NCBI GenBank assembly: GCA_006176705.1
Contig: QRFJ01004891.1
Location: 1 to 64,000, forward strand
Reading direction: 5' to 3'
DNA: 64,000 nt
From: Cocos nucifera
Taxonomy: Eukaryota > Streptophyta > Magnoliopsida > Arecales > Arecaceae
This document shows positions 1-11,939 of the stretch, in pieces. Within the stretch, counting starts at the first letter, position 1; each line of letters opens with the position of its first letter. A program made the translations under genes and the position numbers. The notes under the pieces were generated by a model. It saw only the letters and a program-made list of their open reading frames with translations, did not search any database and was not told the origin of the DNA.

Positions 1-152
1 TTAATCACAGCACAGGAGTTCATTAAAAGACAATAGAATTTATGATGAAAAATGCTAAAATAACTTTTATTATTTGATAATTCATATACAAGTACAATAA
101 GTAGCACAACCATCAATAGACCGATGATTGGCTTTGGGACATATTTCCAACA
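1..152 (-). repeat. 3' LTR of element A (terminal 152 bp only)
   Basis: On the element strand the LTR starts TGTTGGAAATATG, with its first base at 152. The same segment recurs at about 8515-8671 at the end of the 5' LTR with scattered mismatches. The rest of this LTR lies to the left of the window. Confidence 0.9.
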
Positions 153-166
153 ATCACCCACTTGGA
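153..166 (-). other. Polypurine tract of element A
   Basis: On the minus strand this reads TCCAAGTGGGTGAT, directly before the LTR start. It matches the AAGTGGGAGAT tract of elements B and F with one or two changes. It is the expected site for plus-strand priming in reverse transcription. Confidence 0.75.
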
Positions 167-1800
167 CTAAAGCTAATCGATACAGTATCTAATACCTATC
201 TTCGACTTGAAATTATTGAACTCCTTCACCAGAATAGCTTTAGTGAATGGATCGGCCAGGTTCTCCTTCCTGTCAATCTTTTGAAGGTCGACATCACCTC
301 GATCCATAATTTCTTAGATAAGATAGAAGCGGTGCAGAATATGCTTCGTCCGCTGATGTACCTTAGGTTCCTTCACCTGAGCAATGGCTCTAAAGCTATC
401 GCAATAGAGCAAAACTGGACCACCAAGGGAGGGCACTACTCCAAGCTCGGTGATGAATTTTCTCAGTCATACCACTTCTTTGGCAGCATTTGATGCAGCG
501 ACATACTCTACCTCACAAACTGAATCAGCCATAGTGTGCTGCTTGAAACTCTTCTAGTAGATGGCCCCATCATTAAGGATGAATATATATCCCAACATAC
601 TCTTGCTATCATCATGATCAGACTAAAAATTGGAGTCCATGAATCCCATCAATTTCAAGTCTGATTCACCATATACAAGCCACTGGTCCTTAGTATTTCT
701 TAAATACTTCAGAATGATTTTAACAACCTTCCAGTGGTTCTCCCCTAGATCAGATTGGTATCTACTCACTACCCTTAGTGAGTATGCCACATCTGATCGT
801 GTACATGTCATGACGTATATGATAGAACCCACTATCGAAGCATATGGCATTCTACTTATATGCTCTCTTTCTAGAGATATTGTCAAACAATCCATCTTTA
901 AAAGAGAAATTCCATGGCCTATCGGTAGATAGCTTTTTTTGGAATTCTCCATGCTGAACCATCTCAGCATAGTATCAATGTATGCAGACTCAGACAATCC
1001 AAGCAATCTTTTAGATCTATCTCTATAGATCTTCATCCTTAGGATGTAGGAAGCTTCTCCCAAATCTTTCATGGAGAACTATGATGATAGCTAGATCTTT
1101 ATTCTTTATAATGCAGGGACATCATTCTCAATTAAGAGAATGTCATCCACATACAATACTAGGAATACTATTGCTGAACCATTAGTCCACTTGTATATGC
1201 AGGGCTCCTCTTCATTCTTAACAAAGCATATGTTTTGATTATTCTATCAAATCGTATGTTCTAGCTCCAAGATGTCTGCTTAAGTCCATAAATGGATCTT
1301 TAAAGTTTACACATCTTAGACTCATCTATAGATGTGAATCCTTCAAGCTGTATTATATACACCTCTTCATCTAGCTCTCCATTTAGAAAAGCCATTTTTA
1401 CATCCATCTGCCAGATTTCATAGTCCAAATGGGCTGCAATGGCAAACATAATCCAAATGAATTTTAGCATTACCACAGAGAGAACGTCTCATCATAGTCA
1501 CTACCATAACATTGACAATATCCCTTGATAACCAGATGAGCTTTATAGGTCTCTACCTTTTCGTCTACGCTCCTTTTTCTTTTGAAGACCCACTTACATC
1601 CTATGAATTTTATCCCTTCAGATGGGTTAACGAATGTCCATACATCATTGACCTTCATGGATTCCATTTTGGATTTCATGACCTCAAGCCATTTCTCAGA
1701 GTCAGGTCTCTGCATTGCATCTATATAGGTGATTGGATCCTGATCGTTCTCATCGAGTTCGATAGGATCCCCATCCCAAATTAGAAAATCATAGTATCTG
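167..1800 (-). pseudogene. Element A pol: reverse transcriptase and RNase H remnant
   Basis: Reading right to left, an open stretch at 1470-1715 encodes the N-terminal RT with a CKWVFKRK motif. The RT active-site motif YVDD is still intact at 1142-1153. The stretch 623-1072 (149 codons) carries MKDLGEASYILRMKIYRDR and the following RT/RNase H connection. The RNase H C-terminus continues to near the polypurine tract but is interrupted by stops, including one in the segment before YVDD. Copia RT-RNase H is normally one frame of over 500 codons, so this is a decayed copy. The stretches open on the opposite strand are shadows. Confidence 0.9.
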
Positions 1801-1913
1801 TCCGGTTGACGTGGTACTCTACTAGATCACCTTAAGGGTGCATCTACAATGGGTTCTAGGCCTGATCTAATTAGATCCAGCTTAGGTTCAATAACTTATG
1901 TCTATTCTTCCAT

Positions 1914-3290
1914 CTATCGTACTTCATCAAGTTTGACCTTAGAGGCATTAGTTCCTTCACCAAGGAACTCCTTTTGTAAAAAAACTATCTTAAGGCTGAC
2001 AAACACTTTTTGCTCATTAGCAAGGTAGAAGTGGTACCCTTTGATTTCTTTTGGATAACCTATAAAACTACACTTATCAGACCTAGGTCCAAGCTTGTCT
2101 ATCATTAAATGTTTGACATAAGTCGGACACCTCCAAATCCTAAGGTGTGAAAGCAATGGCTTACGCCTTGTCCATATCTCATATGGTGTTTTATTAATAG
2201 ATTTATTCAAAATCCTATTTAGAATGTAACAAGCTGACTCGAGCGCATATCTCCATAGAAAGATCGACAAACCAGCAAACTCCATCATAGATTGAACTAT
2301 GTCCAACAGGATCCATTTTTTTCTTTCTAACACACCATTATGTTGTGGTGTTCTAGGAAGGGTCCATTGGAAGAGAATCTCATTCTCCCTAAGATATGTT
2401 AGAAACTTATTGGAAAGGTACTCACCCCCTCGGTTAGATCGAAGAGTTTTAATTCTCTTTTTAATTTGCTTTTCTACCTCATTTCAAAATAGTTTGAACA
2501 TTTTAAATGACTCCGACTTATGCTTCATTAAATAGACGTACCCATACCTCGATAGATCGATCGTCTATGAAGGTTATGAAGTAAAAATATCCACCTCTAG
2601 CACTTGAGCTCATGGATCCACATACATTAGAATGTACTAGACTCAGAAGTTCAGTGGCTCATTTATCTTTTTCAGTAAAAGGTGACTTGGTCATCTTATC
2701 AAGAAGACAGGACTCATAGGTCAAAAGTGATTCACAACCACTAACCTGAAGAATTTCTTCTTAAGCTAATCTATTAATTTTATTCTTGGTAATATGACCT
2801 AGCCTATAGTGCCAAAGGTAGACATTAGATAAATCACTAATTTTAGGATGTTTACTAGAGGATTGAACCACGTTAATAGGCATAGAAGGTAAATAAATTT
2901 TGTTATTCAATTATTCAATCAAAATTGTAACACCATTCAAAATGATATTACAAAATTTTTCTTTTATTGATATTTCTAAATAATTCATGGCCAAAAGGCC
3001 TACAAAATTGATATTCAATAAGAAAGTTGGACAATAATGATATTCATTAAGAATAACTTTATTTAAATTGATTACAAGGTTCATAATTTCTAAAGCTAGA
3101 ATTGGAACTTATCTTCTATCTTAAACATTCAGAAACTTCTCATCTTAATCAAATCTCCTACTGACCTGCAAGCCCTACATAGAATTATAAATATGATAAG
3201 AGCTTTCAGTATTTAATACCCAGGCAGTAGAATCAAATAAGAAAAAATTGCAAGATGTTATCATATAATTATCTTGTCCAACAATCACTT
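1914..3290 (-). pseudogene. Element A pol: protease and integrase remnant
   Basis: The protease region near 3160-3225 reads AWVLNTESS where the family has WVLDSGSS, so the catalytic Asp is replaced by Asn and the Gly is lost. A GAG-pre-integrase motif (WHYRLGHI) and a CESCLL motif of the HHCC zinc finger lie near 2700-2860. The 139-codon stretch at 1914-2333 is the integrase C-terminal half, with TPYEIW and the SFIGYP motif typical of Copia integrases. Several frame breaks separate the pieces. I see no way this could make an active enzyme. Confidence 0.88.
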
Positions 3291-3336
3291 GCTTCTTCCT
3301 CGGCCTATTCGGGTCTAGGAAGATAATGTAGAGAGG

Positions 3337-4139
3337 ACAGTTCCTCTTCCAATGCCCCCGCTTCTTGCAGAAGAAGCACTATATTTAGCTCTGGTTGGGC
3401 TTGCGCTTCTTGGTCCAATCCTGTGCAGTCATCCTGGTATTTGGCTGCACCTTTTTGTTCTTCTTCTTCTTGTTCTTATTCTTTTTCTTAAAGAGTCAAC
3501 GACTAGGAGAAGATCCTCCCACTACATTCACCATCTCCTTATGGAGTTGGTGATCCTTCTCAAAGTTCAGCAGCAATCCCAACAATCCATGGTAGTTGAC
3601 TGCAGGCTTTGTCATTCTGCAATGAGTTAGGAAGGGGAGGAAGGAATTGGGCAAGGAATTAAGGATCTCATCCTTACCGAGCTGCTCATTTAGGAAAATG
3701 CCCAGCTTGCTAAGGTATTCAATCATCTCGATCATGTACAATACATGATCGCTGACTGAGGTCCCATCCCTCATCCGAGCATTGAAAATGGCACAACTTA
3801 TTTTGTGCCTTTCAACATTGTCCAGCGTGCCAAGGAGTCGTTCAACATTTGAAGCATCTCCTATGGTTGGACGTTTTCAAACCTATGGCTGAACTCATTG
3901 TTCATTGCCGCCAGCATTATACATCGAATGGTGGTGCGGTCATTGAGCTACTTTTGATAAGTATCTCGGACCGCTCTCCTAACATTCAGGGCTGGCTCCT
4001 CAGGTGTAGAATCCATTGCAACATAAAGGATCCGCTCATACTCCAGGATGATTTTCAACTTACGATATCAGTTATCGTAGTTGGATCCCATTAATTTATC
4101 ATTGTCTAACAATGATCAGAGCAATAGGTTAGTGGCCAT
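3337..4139 (-). pseudogene. Element A gag remnant
   Basis: The start is ATG at 4139 on the minus strand (MATNLLL), aligned with the gag starts of D and A2. Many stops follow. The longest open piece is 3496-3774, containing MRDGTSVSDHVLYMIEMIE, typical of Copia gag (UBN2-type capsid). A zinc knuckle of form CX2CX4HX4C (CFFCKKRGHWKRNC) is intact at 3337-3378. Gag would form the virus-like particle and the knuckle would bind RNA. Confidence 0.88.
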
Positions 4140-5850
4140 TTCTGCATAATAAGAAAAACCAAACCTAATTAGTATATGAATCAATTATCCTAAAGACTTA
4201 GACTTTAGTCTAAAGATTCTTCCACTATTTTATATGAATTGATAGCCTCTACCTCTAATTCAAGAAATTACTTTAATTCCTTAGTGGATACTAGAATCCA
4301 TATAAACTACACACGAGCCCAACTTTGGTTGGTCAACTTATGTGCACCTATGGATAGGTTCAAAATTAATTGCTTCTCTAAATAATTTCTAGTAATATCA
4401 ATTTTGCCCCAAAGACCTAATCAATAGACTTTGGCCTCCACTAAAAAAGTCTGATTAGGTCCAACCATTAACATGACCATATTTAGTCTTATCCAACCAA
4501 TAAATGATCAAACTTGACTTTGGTCGGCTAACCTAATCACCATCAGAAAGACTTAACCAAATCATTATTTTATGAATGATAATTTTATTAGTCAATAAGC
4601 ACCAGACCTTTGGGCCTCTAGTGATTATCAAATTAATGAACCTATTATCACTCAACTTAATAGGAGGCTATGATTTAGTTATCTATATAACTATTTTATT
4701 TTTAAGAACCTAATAATTTTAAAGGATTTAGTTAACATATTTAAGAAAAGCGAGCAAATTTCGATCCTCCCTCTAACTTCACTAAGTCAGATCAAAAAGG
4801 ATCTAATCTAAGCTGGCATTAAGAGCACCTAAATCAGTCAGACTGATTTACCTAATTGACATGGGTGAGTCTGAATCACCAAATGATCTAATCAAAACCT
4901 AACTCACCAAGATCATCAGGTAAGTGAGATTAGTGGAAGGGATATGTCATTAACTCGTCAAAGATTGAATCAGTGCGAGTAGCTCCTAATTAAAAATCAC
5001 TGGTCAAACTGCCAAACTTACCTTAGACACCATCTGATTTATTAGTTTTAATCTGACCAACCTAGTAATTTTGGGTTCGATCACATAGCCATGAATCAAG
5101 TCCATTTAGTCCTTGTTAAAGGTATGGACTTGACCAACTACAACTATTGTAATTGAGTCTATAGAGTCCTTGACCTAATCTAAATTAATATTTAATTAGA
5201 TTTGATCAATTACTCTAATTTAGTTCACTCTTTAACTAACCTTAGGTCCAACATAATTTATGGACCTAATTCAACTAACCTAATAACCCATATTTTATGA
5301 TTAATGACCTAGAGTCTTAATTCATAATTCTAGACACTAAATCATTATACTTAATATTTAATTAAGTTTATGTATTGTGGGTTAGGGTTCAGTATTTCAA
5401 AAAATATTTTTTTAAATTTTTGAAAGATTCTTTATAACTTAGTATTATTCACCAATTGAGTCGACTCATTTTAAAATTAAATCAGCTCAATTCATAAACA
5501 ATACTGGTTGTAGGGTTTAATCTAAAACTATGTATACTACATAATACTAAATCATGAATCAAATTTTATCTAATTATGCATTCATGATCATAAATCAGAT
5601 TAAAACTTAATATAATCAGATCATAAAAATATTAGATTAAATCTAAGATTTTATGATTAACGATATAGATCAGCAATGTACTAGGACAACCTTTTCACTG
5701 TAGGGGTAAATCCTATAGCAGGATAACCTATAGTCCGTACGATCTAAATTTTAATTTTTATATCTAATTAATTAGATTATTAGATTAATATTTAGATTAA
5801 ATTTAAATTATCAATCTAAAATATGTAAGTATATCATATTTAGCGAACTT
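4140..5850 (-). other. Untranslated leader of element A
   Basis: This is 1.7 kb between the primer-binding site and gag, with no open frame. It is AT-rich. On the element strand a strong splice-donor match, AAG|GTAAGT, lies with its GTAAGT at 5016-5021. A long leader is usual for BARE/Angela-type elements. Confidence 0.75.
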
Positions 5851-5862
5851 GCTCTGATACCA
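5851..5862 (-). other. Primer-binding site of element A
   Basis: The minus strand reads TGGTATCAGAGC, complementary to the 3' end of plant initiator-Met tRNA and typical of Copia. Two bases separate it from the LTR end. Confidence 0.9.
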
Positions 5863-5864
5863 TT

Positions 5865-8671
5865 TCAAGGAAATCGCGTAGGATTTAAGCATGCATTTTT
5901 GAAACTTTTTCAAATAAAATAGTAGCAAAAATAAATATTAATCTAAAATTAATACTATGCATCCATTGATCATATCAAATAAATCCTACTTAGGATCTAA
6001 ACATGCTAATATGTGATAGAAAAATAAAATACATTCGATCAACAAATCAAATCTGCTGATTGATACGAGTTCAGAACTCGATATCTTTTCATGGGTAGCT
6101 GATCTCCATGATCTAAATCTATTAAAAGAAGTTATGATATTACACTATAATCACACACTCATCTGACCTCTATGGATGGTCCACACGGAGCTCCTGATCT
6201 TGATCAGCTCCACCAGAGTGCTAGCTCCTCGTCAGGGCCTTCAATGGCTAATCATGATCAATTCGATCAATCATGTACTTTTTAATTTCTTGAATACTCC
6301 AAAAAATTAGAACATAAATATTGGAGTATGATGAAGAGGTGTTTCAAATTTGGTGGTGATCCGATGCTCACAGCACTCGATCTCTCCACCTGAACCTAAA
6401 TTCCTAAAATTAGGGTTTCACTCGGCCCAAAAATTCTGACACACTAAAAATTCTATCACTCCCTCTCTGTGTGGAGTTTTTCTATAAAATAATTTTTATA
6501 GAAATATAACTTTTAGATCTATAAATCCTATTTAGATCATATCTAAAAATTGGATATCTTTAGAGGTGAAAATCAGAAGAGAAGAGAGGCATGAGGGAAA
6601 AGTAAAGTATTGTAGGACCCTACTCACCTTCACTCTAAGATTTTTTTTTGCCCAAAAATAATGCCCAATCATTCTAAAATTTTTATCACATAATTTTAAC
6701 CACCTTTTCTATATGCACAAAAATTTTCATAATTTATTGATATGAATACCATGGGAAAAGTGCATGGAAAAAGTAAGGGTCGAGTGGTTGGGAGGTTTTA
6801 ACCACTCACTTGATTTCAAAAATCAAATGAGCCTTTATCTTTATCCAACACATCCTCCCATATGTTTAACACATAGAAGGACTCTCCTTCTATGTGTGCA
6901 CATTTTTATTTCTCCAAAAATTATTTGATAAACAAAAGGAAGAGCATGGGAAGCAGATAAGGTTGGATTGGTTCCAACCTCCAACAAACTGAGTTGAATT
7001 CAAAACTCAACTTACTTTGAATAGGTCCAACCCTTGGACTAGATCAAAAGTAGATAAGAGAGGGGGTGCAGAAACCTTCTGGGTGAGAGAAAAGTTACAT
7101 ATAAAAAATTTTGGTAATGGAATAAGAGTGGAAAAGTAAAAAATGGTGGGCGCATGGGAGAGTTTGAATTCAAACTTCATTTGACTTGGTCCTAATTGGT
7201 TTCAACTAAATCAATTAATCTAGATCCAAATAAACCAGATTAAACCCAACCAAATTAGGCTTAGCCTAATTTAATAAAATTTTAATCAAATTAAAAATTA
7301 ATTAGGTCCAAGTCCTGATCATATTAGGGACAAAAATTCTATAGTGATTAGATCATCTCATAACCTAATCGGATCAAATCCAATTGAATTAAATTCAATC
7401 AAACCTGATCGAATCCTCATCACTTAATCAAATTAAGCTAATCAGTAATTGAATTACTAATTAATCCTCCAAAAATATTTGAATTTAAATCGAATGGGTT
7501 ACATGGCAATAGAGTTCTATCAACATAAAACTCCTAAAGAGATCCAATCCAGTGGGACTCTTGAACCCAGTGTTCCAAATGAATGAAACTTATGATCTTA
7601 GAGTTCTAGATCAGTGGGACTCCTGATCAAAGAGTCCTAGATAAGTAGAACTTAGAGTTCCAGTCTAGTGAAACTCTTGGTCATAGAGTCTCAGTCCAAT
7701 GGGACTCTTGACCATAATGTCCTAGGTCATCAAGACTCATGATCAGCCTTCAGATCAGGTAAGAACTCCTTATATGTGTGATCCCATAGGTTCAAATCCT
7801 AAGCCAATAGCATAGAAATCAATTTTATGTACCAATTGATGTGATCATCTAGCAATGGTACCCGACGTTCGGATAGGTCAAAAAATTGCGATGCAACAAT
7901 ATCGAACCTATGGAATATGGTTACCATATAATTCATCTCCTTGATCATGATGCTCAAAAGGATGATCTAGGGTTTACTATCAACCCTATAATTTATCCAT
8001 ATTGTATTTTAAAATTTAGCATCCATCATATGGACTACCCCGACCAAGAATTTGCTAAATTGAAATACAGCGATACACTTGCTCTAACACTTGGAGGGAT
8101 CATTCCCATCTTGACTCACACACCGATAAACCAAGTACTTGACTGCACCTAGTAGCCTTCCATCACTGAATTAACAATTCAAGTAGTCTGGTACCTAAGT
8201 ACAATGAGTTGCTTGCAAGTCACCATAGTGGTCTCAGATCTAAGAGACACTTATACCCATATTCTTCGGGGCTAATCTTGATAGAAGAAAAGCTCTAAAG
8301 TTGGTCATGTTCAGTGCAGATGTATCCATATATCTCATTTACATGTCATGCCAGTGTCTCAATACTCCTTGGTTATGAGGATAACCAACCTATATGGCAT
8401 ATAACGATCTATACTTGATAAATATTATCATCCTAAATAACAACGTATCTTTTGGTCATGAATAATTTAAGAACTAAATGATAAATCCTTCTTTGTCAAA
8501 TCTAGATAGTCCTAAGAACTTCATCACAATATAAGAGTTCATTAGTAGACAACAGAATTTATGATGAAAAATGCCAAAATAACTTTTATTATTTAATAAT
8601 TTATATATAAGTACAATAAGTAACACAATTGTCAACAGGCTGATAATTGGCTTTGGAACATATTCCTAACA
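5865..8671 (-). repeat. 5' LTR of element A (2.8 kb)
   Basis: The boundaries are the primer-binding site on one side and CCTAACA at 8671 on the other. The inner terminal dinucleotide is mutated: TCAAGG here against TGAAGG in other copies. At about 2.8 kb it is longer than the LTRs of D (2.5 kb) and family II (about 2.28 kb). The extra length includes the degenerate tandem array at 7537-7745. Short open frames here, such as 7886-8152, have no recognisable domain. Confidence 0.88.
7537..7745. repeat. Degenerate ~31-bp tandem array inside LTR of element A
   Basis: About seven units follow the pattern AGAGTyCyAGnnnAGTGGG then ACTCyTGATCA. Unit starts are near 7537, 7570, 7600, 7631 (short unit), 7654, 7685 and 7716. 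Each unit is itself quasi-palindromic (AGAGTCC paired with GGGACTCT). The LTRs of A2 and D have no counterpart at the corresponding place. Confidence 0.8.
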
Positions 8672-9388
8672 TAATGCTCACAGGATAACTTAGAGTTTAA
8701 CTATCAATCTTGATTAAATCATCCACATTATATTTTAAAATGCTAAATCTATCTCATGGATTATCCTGACCAAGATTTTGCTAAATTGAAATATAGTAAT
8801 GCATTTTCTCCAAACTTTTGGAGTGGTCAATTCTTTCTTGATCCCTCATCGACTTTATAAGTACTTGACTGTGCCTAGAAATCTTTCATCACTGAATTAA
8901 AAATTTAGGTAGTCTGACACCAAAGCATAATGAGTTGCTTGCAAGCCACCATGGTAATCTCAGGTCTAAAGGATACTTATACCTATATCCCATCAGAGAA
9001 TTTCTCAATAGTAGAATTCTTTGAAGTTGGTCACGTTCAATGATGATGTACTCTTATATCTCATCTATATGCCATACCAGTATCTCTACACTTCTTAGTT
9101 AAGACGATAACTAATCTATATAGTATACAATGATCTATACTCAATAAATATTATCGTCCTAATTAATAATATATCATTTGATCGTGAATAGTTTAAAGAC
9201 TAATCGATAAATCCTCTTTTTATTGAAACTAAATAGTCCTAAGGACTTCATCATAATATGGAGTTCACTAAAAGATATAGACTTTATGATGAAAAAGCTA
9301 GAATATAATTTTATTCAATCATTTATAATTAAAAAATAGTACAACCATCAATAGGTTGACGATTGACTTTGGAATATAATTTTCAACA
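8672..9388 (-). repeat. 3' LTR fragment of A2
   Basis: This 717-bp piece aligns with the right LTR of A2 from about 28997 onward (TGATGCTCA then TAACTCAGAGTT). It ends in TTTCAACA at 9388, the element-strand LTR start. It begins abruptly at the end of element A, as expected if A inserted here. The adjoining polypurine tract is degraded. Confidence 0.82.
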
Positions 9389-9399
9389 ATTTTCACATG

Positions 9400-11035
9400 T
9401 TTTAAAGCCACTCAGTATAGTATCTAATATCCATCTTCGACTTGTGGTTGTCGAACTCCTTTACTACCAAAGCTTTAGTGAAGGGGTCCGCTAAGTTCTC
9501 CTTTCCGTCGATCTTCAAAAGATCAACATCACCTCAATCCATGATCTTTCAGACCAAATGGTAGCAGTGCAGTATGTGCTTCGTCCGCTGGTGTATCTTC
9601 AGTTTCTTCGTCTAAACAATGGCACCAATGCTGTCACAGTAGAGAAGAATCAGATCATCTAGGAAGGATGCTACTTCTAGCTCGGTGATGAAATTCTTCA
9701 GCCACATAGCTTCTTTTACGGCATCTGATGCTACGTTGTATTCCACCTCGCATATAGAGTCTACCACAGTGTATTACTTGGAACTCTTCCAGCAGATGGC
9801 TCCATCATTTAGGATAAAGATATAACCCGACATGCTTATGCTGTCATCATGGCCAGATTAAAAGCTAAAATATGTAAACTCCATAAGTTTCAGATCTAAC
9901 TCACCATAAACCAACCACTAGTCCTTAGTATTTCTCAAATATTTAAAGATGATTTTCACCACTTTCCTATGGTTCTCTCCTGGATTAGATTGATATCTAC
10001 TCACTACTTCTAATAAGTATGCCACATCTAATCTTGTACATATCATGGCGTACATGATAGATCCCCCTACTAAAGCATATGAAATTCTACTCGTAGCTCT
10101 CTCTCTTTGAGAGTTGTCGGACAGTCCTTCTTAGAGAAAAAAATTTCTTGGTCGATCAGAAGATACCCTTCTTGAAATTCTTCATGCTGAACTTTTTTAG
10201 CATAGTTTCTATGTATGTGGACTAAGATAACCCAAGCATCCTCTTAAATCTATCCCTATAGATCTTTATCCCTAGGATGTAGGATGCTTCACCCAATTTC
10301 TACATGAAAAACTGAGATAACAATCAAACTTTTATTCCTTACAGTATGAGAAGATCATTTTTGATTAAGAGAATGCCATCCATGTAGAAGATAAGAAATA
10401 CCACTATCAGATCATTTATCCACTTATAAATGCAGAGCTCTTCTCCATTCTTAATGAAGCCATACATTTTGATCACCTCATCAAAATGCATGTTCCAACT
10501 TTGAGATGTTTGCTTTAATCCATAAATGAATCTCTGAAGCTTGCATATCTTGGACTCATCTATGGATGTGAATCCCTTAGGTTGTATCATATACACCTCT
10601 TCAATCAGCTCTCCATTCAGGAAAGCTATCTTGATATTCATCTACCAAATCTCATAGTCCAGATGGATAGCTATCGCAAGCATTATCCGAATAAATTTGA
10701 ACATTGCCATAGGAAAGAATGTCTTATCATAGTCAATACCATAATGTTGATAATATCGCTTGGCAATCAGATGGGCTTTATAGATCTCTACCTTTCTGTC
10801 TATACCTCTCTTCCTCTTGAAGACCCACTTACATCCAATAGATTTAATCCCTTCAGGTAGGTCAACCAATGTCCATACATCATTGACCTTTATAAATTTC
10901 ATCTTAAATTTCATGATCTCAAGCTATTTCTCAGAATCAAGTCTCTACATTACATCCATATAGATGATCGAATCCTCATCATTCTCATCGAGTTCGATAG
11001 GATCACTATTCCAAACTAAAAAACCATAGTATCTG
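9400..11035 (-). pseudogene. A2 pol: reverse transcriptase and RNase H remnant
   Basis: Open pieces at 10642-10914 (CKWVFKRK, N-terminal RT) and 10339-10641 (MNIKIAFLNGELIEEVYMIQPKG region) are joined by a broken boundary. The catalytic motif is YMDG instead of YVDD at about 10371-10382. The RNase H part (9400-10330) is recognisable only by alignment with element A and has many stops. Confidence 0.85.
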
Positions 11036-11139
11036 TTCAACTGATGTGGTATTCTATCGGATCATCTTAATGGTGTAGGTACATTGGGCTCTAAATTTGA
11101 TCTAATCAAATATGGTTCTGGTTCAGCTACTAATGCCAA

Positions 11140-11939
11140 TTTTTCTACCTGATAAACTTCCTCAAGTTTAACCTTAGGCAACAATTCCTTCACTAAGAAA
11201 CTCTTTTTCTAAAAAGATTGTCTTAAAGCTGACGAATATCTTTTATTCATTAGCATAGTAGAAAATATTTCCTTTGATTTTTTTGGATATACTATGAATG
11301 TGCATTTGTTAGACCTAGGTCTAAGTTTATCTGTGATTAACTATTTGATGTAAGCCGGGCACCTCCAGATCCAAAAGTGTAAAAGTACTGGCATATGCTC
11401 CGTCTATATCTCATACGGAGTTTTAATTATAAACTTACTTAAAATCCTATTTCAAAGATAGCAAGCTGATTCGAGTGCATACCCCCAGAAGGATATCGGT
11501 AAGTTAGCAAAATCCATCATGGATCAGACCATGTCTAATAGAGTTTAATTCCTCCTTTTAGATACATCATTATGCTATGGCATCCCTGGAGAAGTCCATT
11601 AGGAGAGAATTTCATTCTCTCCTAGAGATGTGAAAAACTCACCAAGAAGATATTCACCTTCTCAGTCAGACCGAAAAATTTTAATACTTTTTTTAGTTTA
11701 TTTTTCTACTTCATTTCAGAATCGTTTGAACATTTTAAATGAATCCAACTTGTATTTCATCAGATAGACATATCCATACTTGGATAGATCATTTATGAAA
11801 GTGATGAAGTAGAAATATCCATCTCTAGCACTTGTCTCATAGACCCACATACATCAATATATACTAGACCTAAGAGCTCAGTGGCTCTCTCATCTTTTCT
11901 AATAAAAGATGACTGAGTCATTTTTTCAAGAAGACAAGA
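11140..11939 (-). pseudogene. A2 integrase, C-terminal part, cut by element B
   Basis: The sequence parallels element A's integrase at 1914-2690, including the TPYEI motif region and the region before RT. It has several stops. The reading is interrupted at 11939/11940, where B begins, and resumes at 22334 after B's target duplication. Confidence 0.82.
11935..11939. repeat. Target-site duplication of element B, left copy (CAAGA)
   Basis: CAAGA precedes the LTR terminus TGAAGG at 11940. It is repeated exactly after the other LTR terminus at 22329-22333. Joining the flanks restores continuous alignment with element A's integrase. Confidence 0.93.

Larger units (their letters stand above)
1..8671 (-). 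mobile_element. Element A: family I Ty1/copia retrotransposon, left end outside window
   Basis: The element reads on the minus strand. Its 5' LTR is on the right (5865-8671), followed leftward by the primer-binding site, leader, gag, protease, integrase, reverse transcriptase, RNase H, a polypurine tract and the start of the 3' LTR, which the window edge cuts. The order protease-integrase-RT-RNase H is that of Copia. All coding regions contain stops and frame breaks, so it is a dead copy. Its right end (CCTAACA at 8671) abuts sequence that aligns to the middle of the A2 LTR, so I infer that A inserted into A2's left LTR. The target duplication cannot be tested because the other flank is outside the window. 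Angela/BARE-like assignment rests on LTR length, leader length and primer site. Confidence 0.9.

Noticed and set aside
7886..8152. 88-codon frame in element A's LTR
   Set aside because: No domain, no counterpart kept open in A2 or D LTRs, and length compatible with chance in AT-rich DNA.
8672..9388. Reading the A and A2 LTR pieces as one long tandem LTR (shared between two elements)
   Set aside because: Element A ends with a proper terminus at 8671, and the following sequence restarts in mid-LTR, which fits nested insertion better than an LTR-internal-LTR-internal-LTR array.
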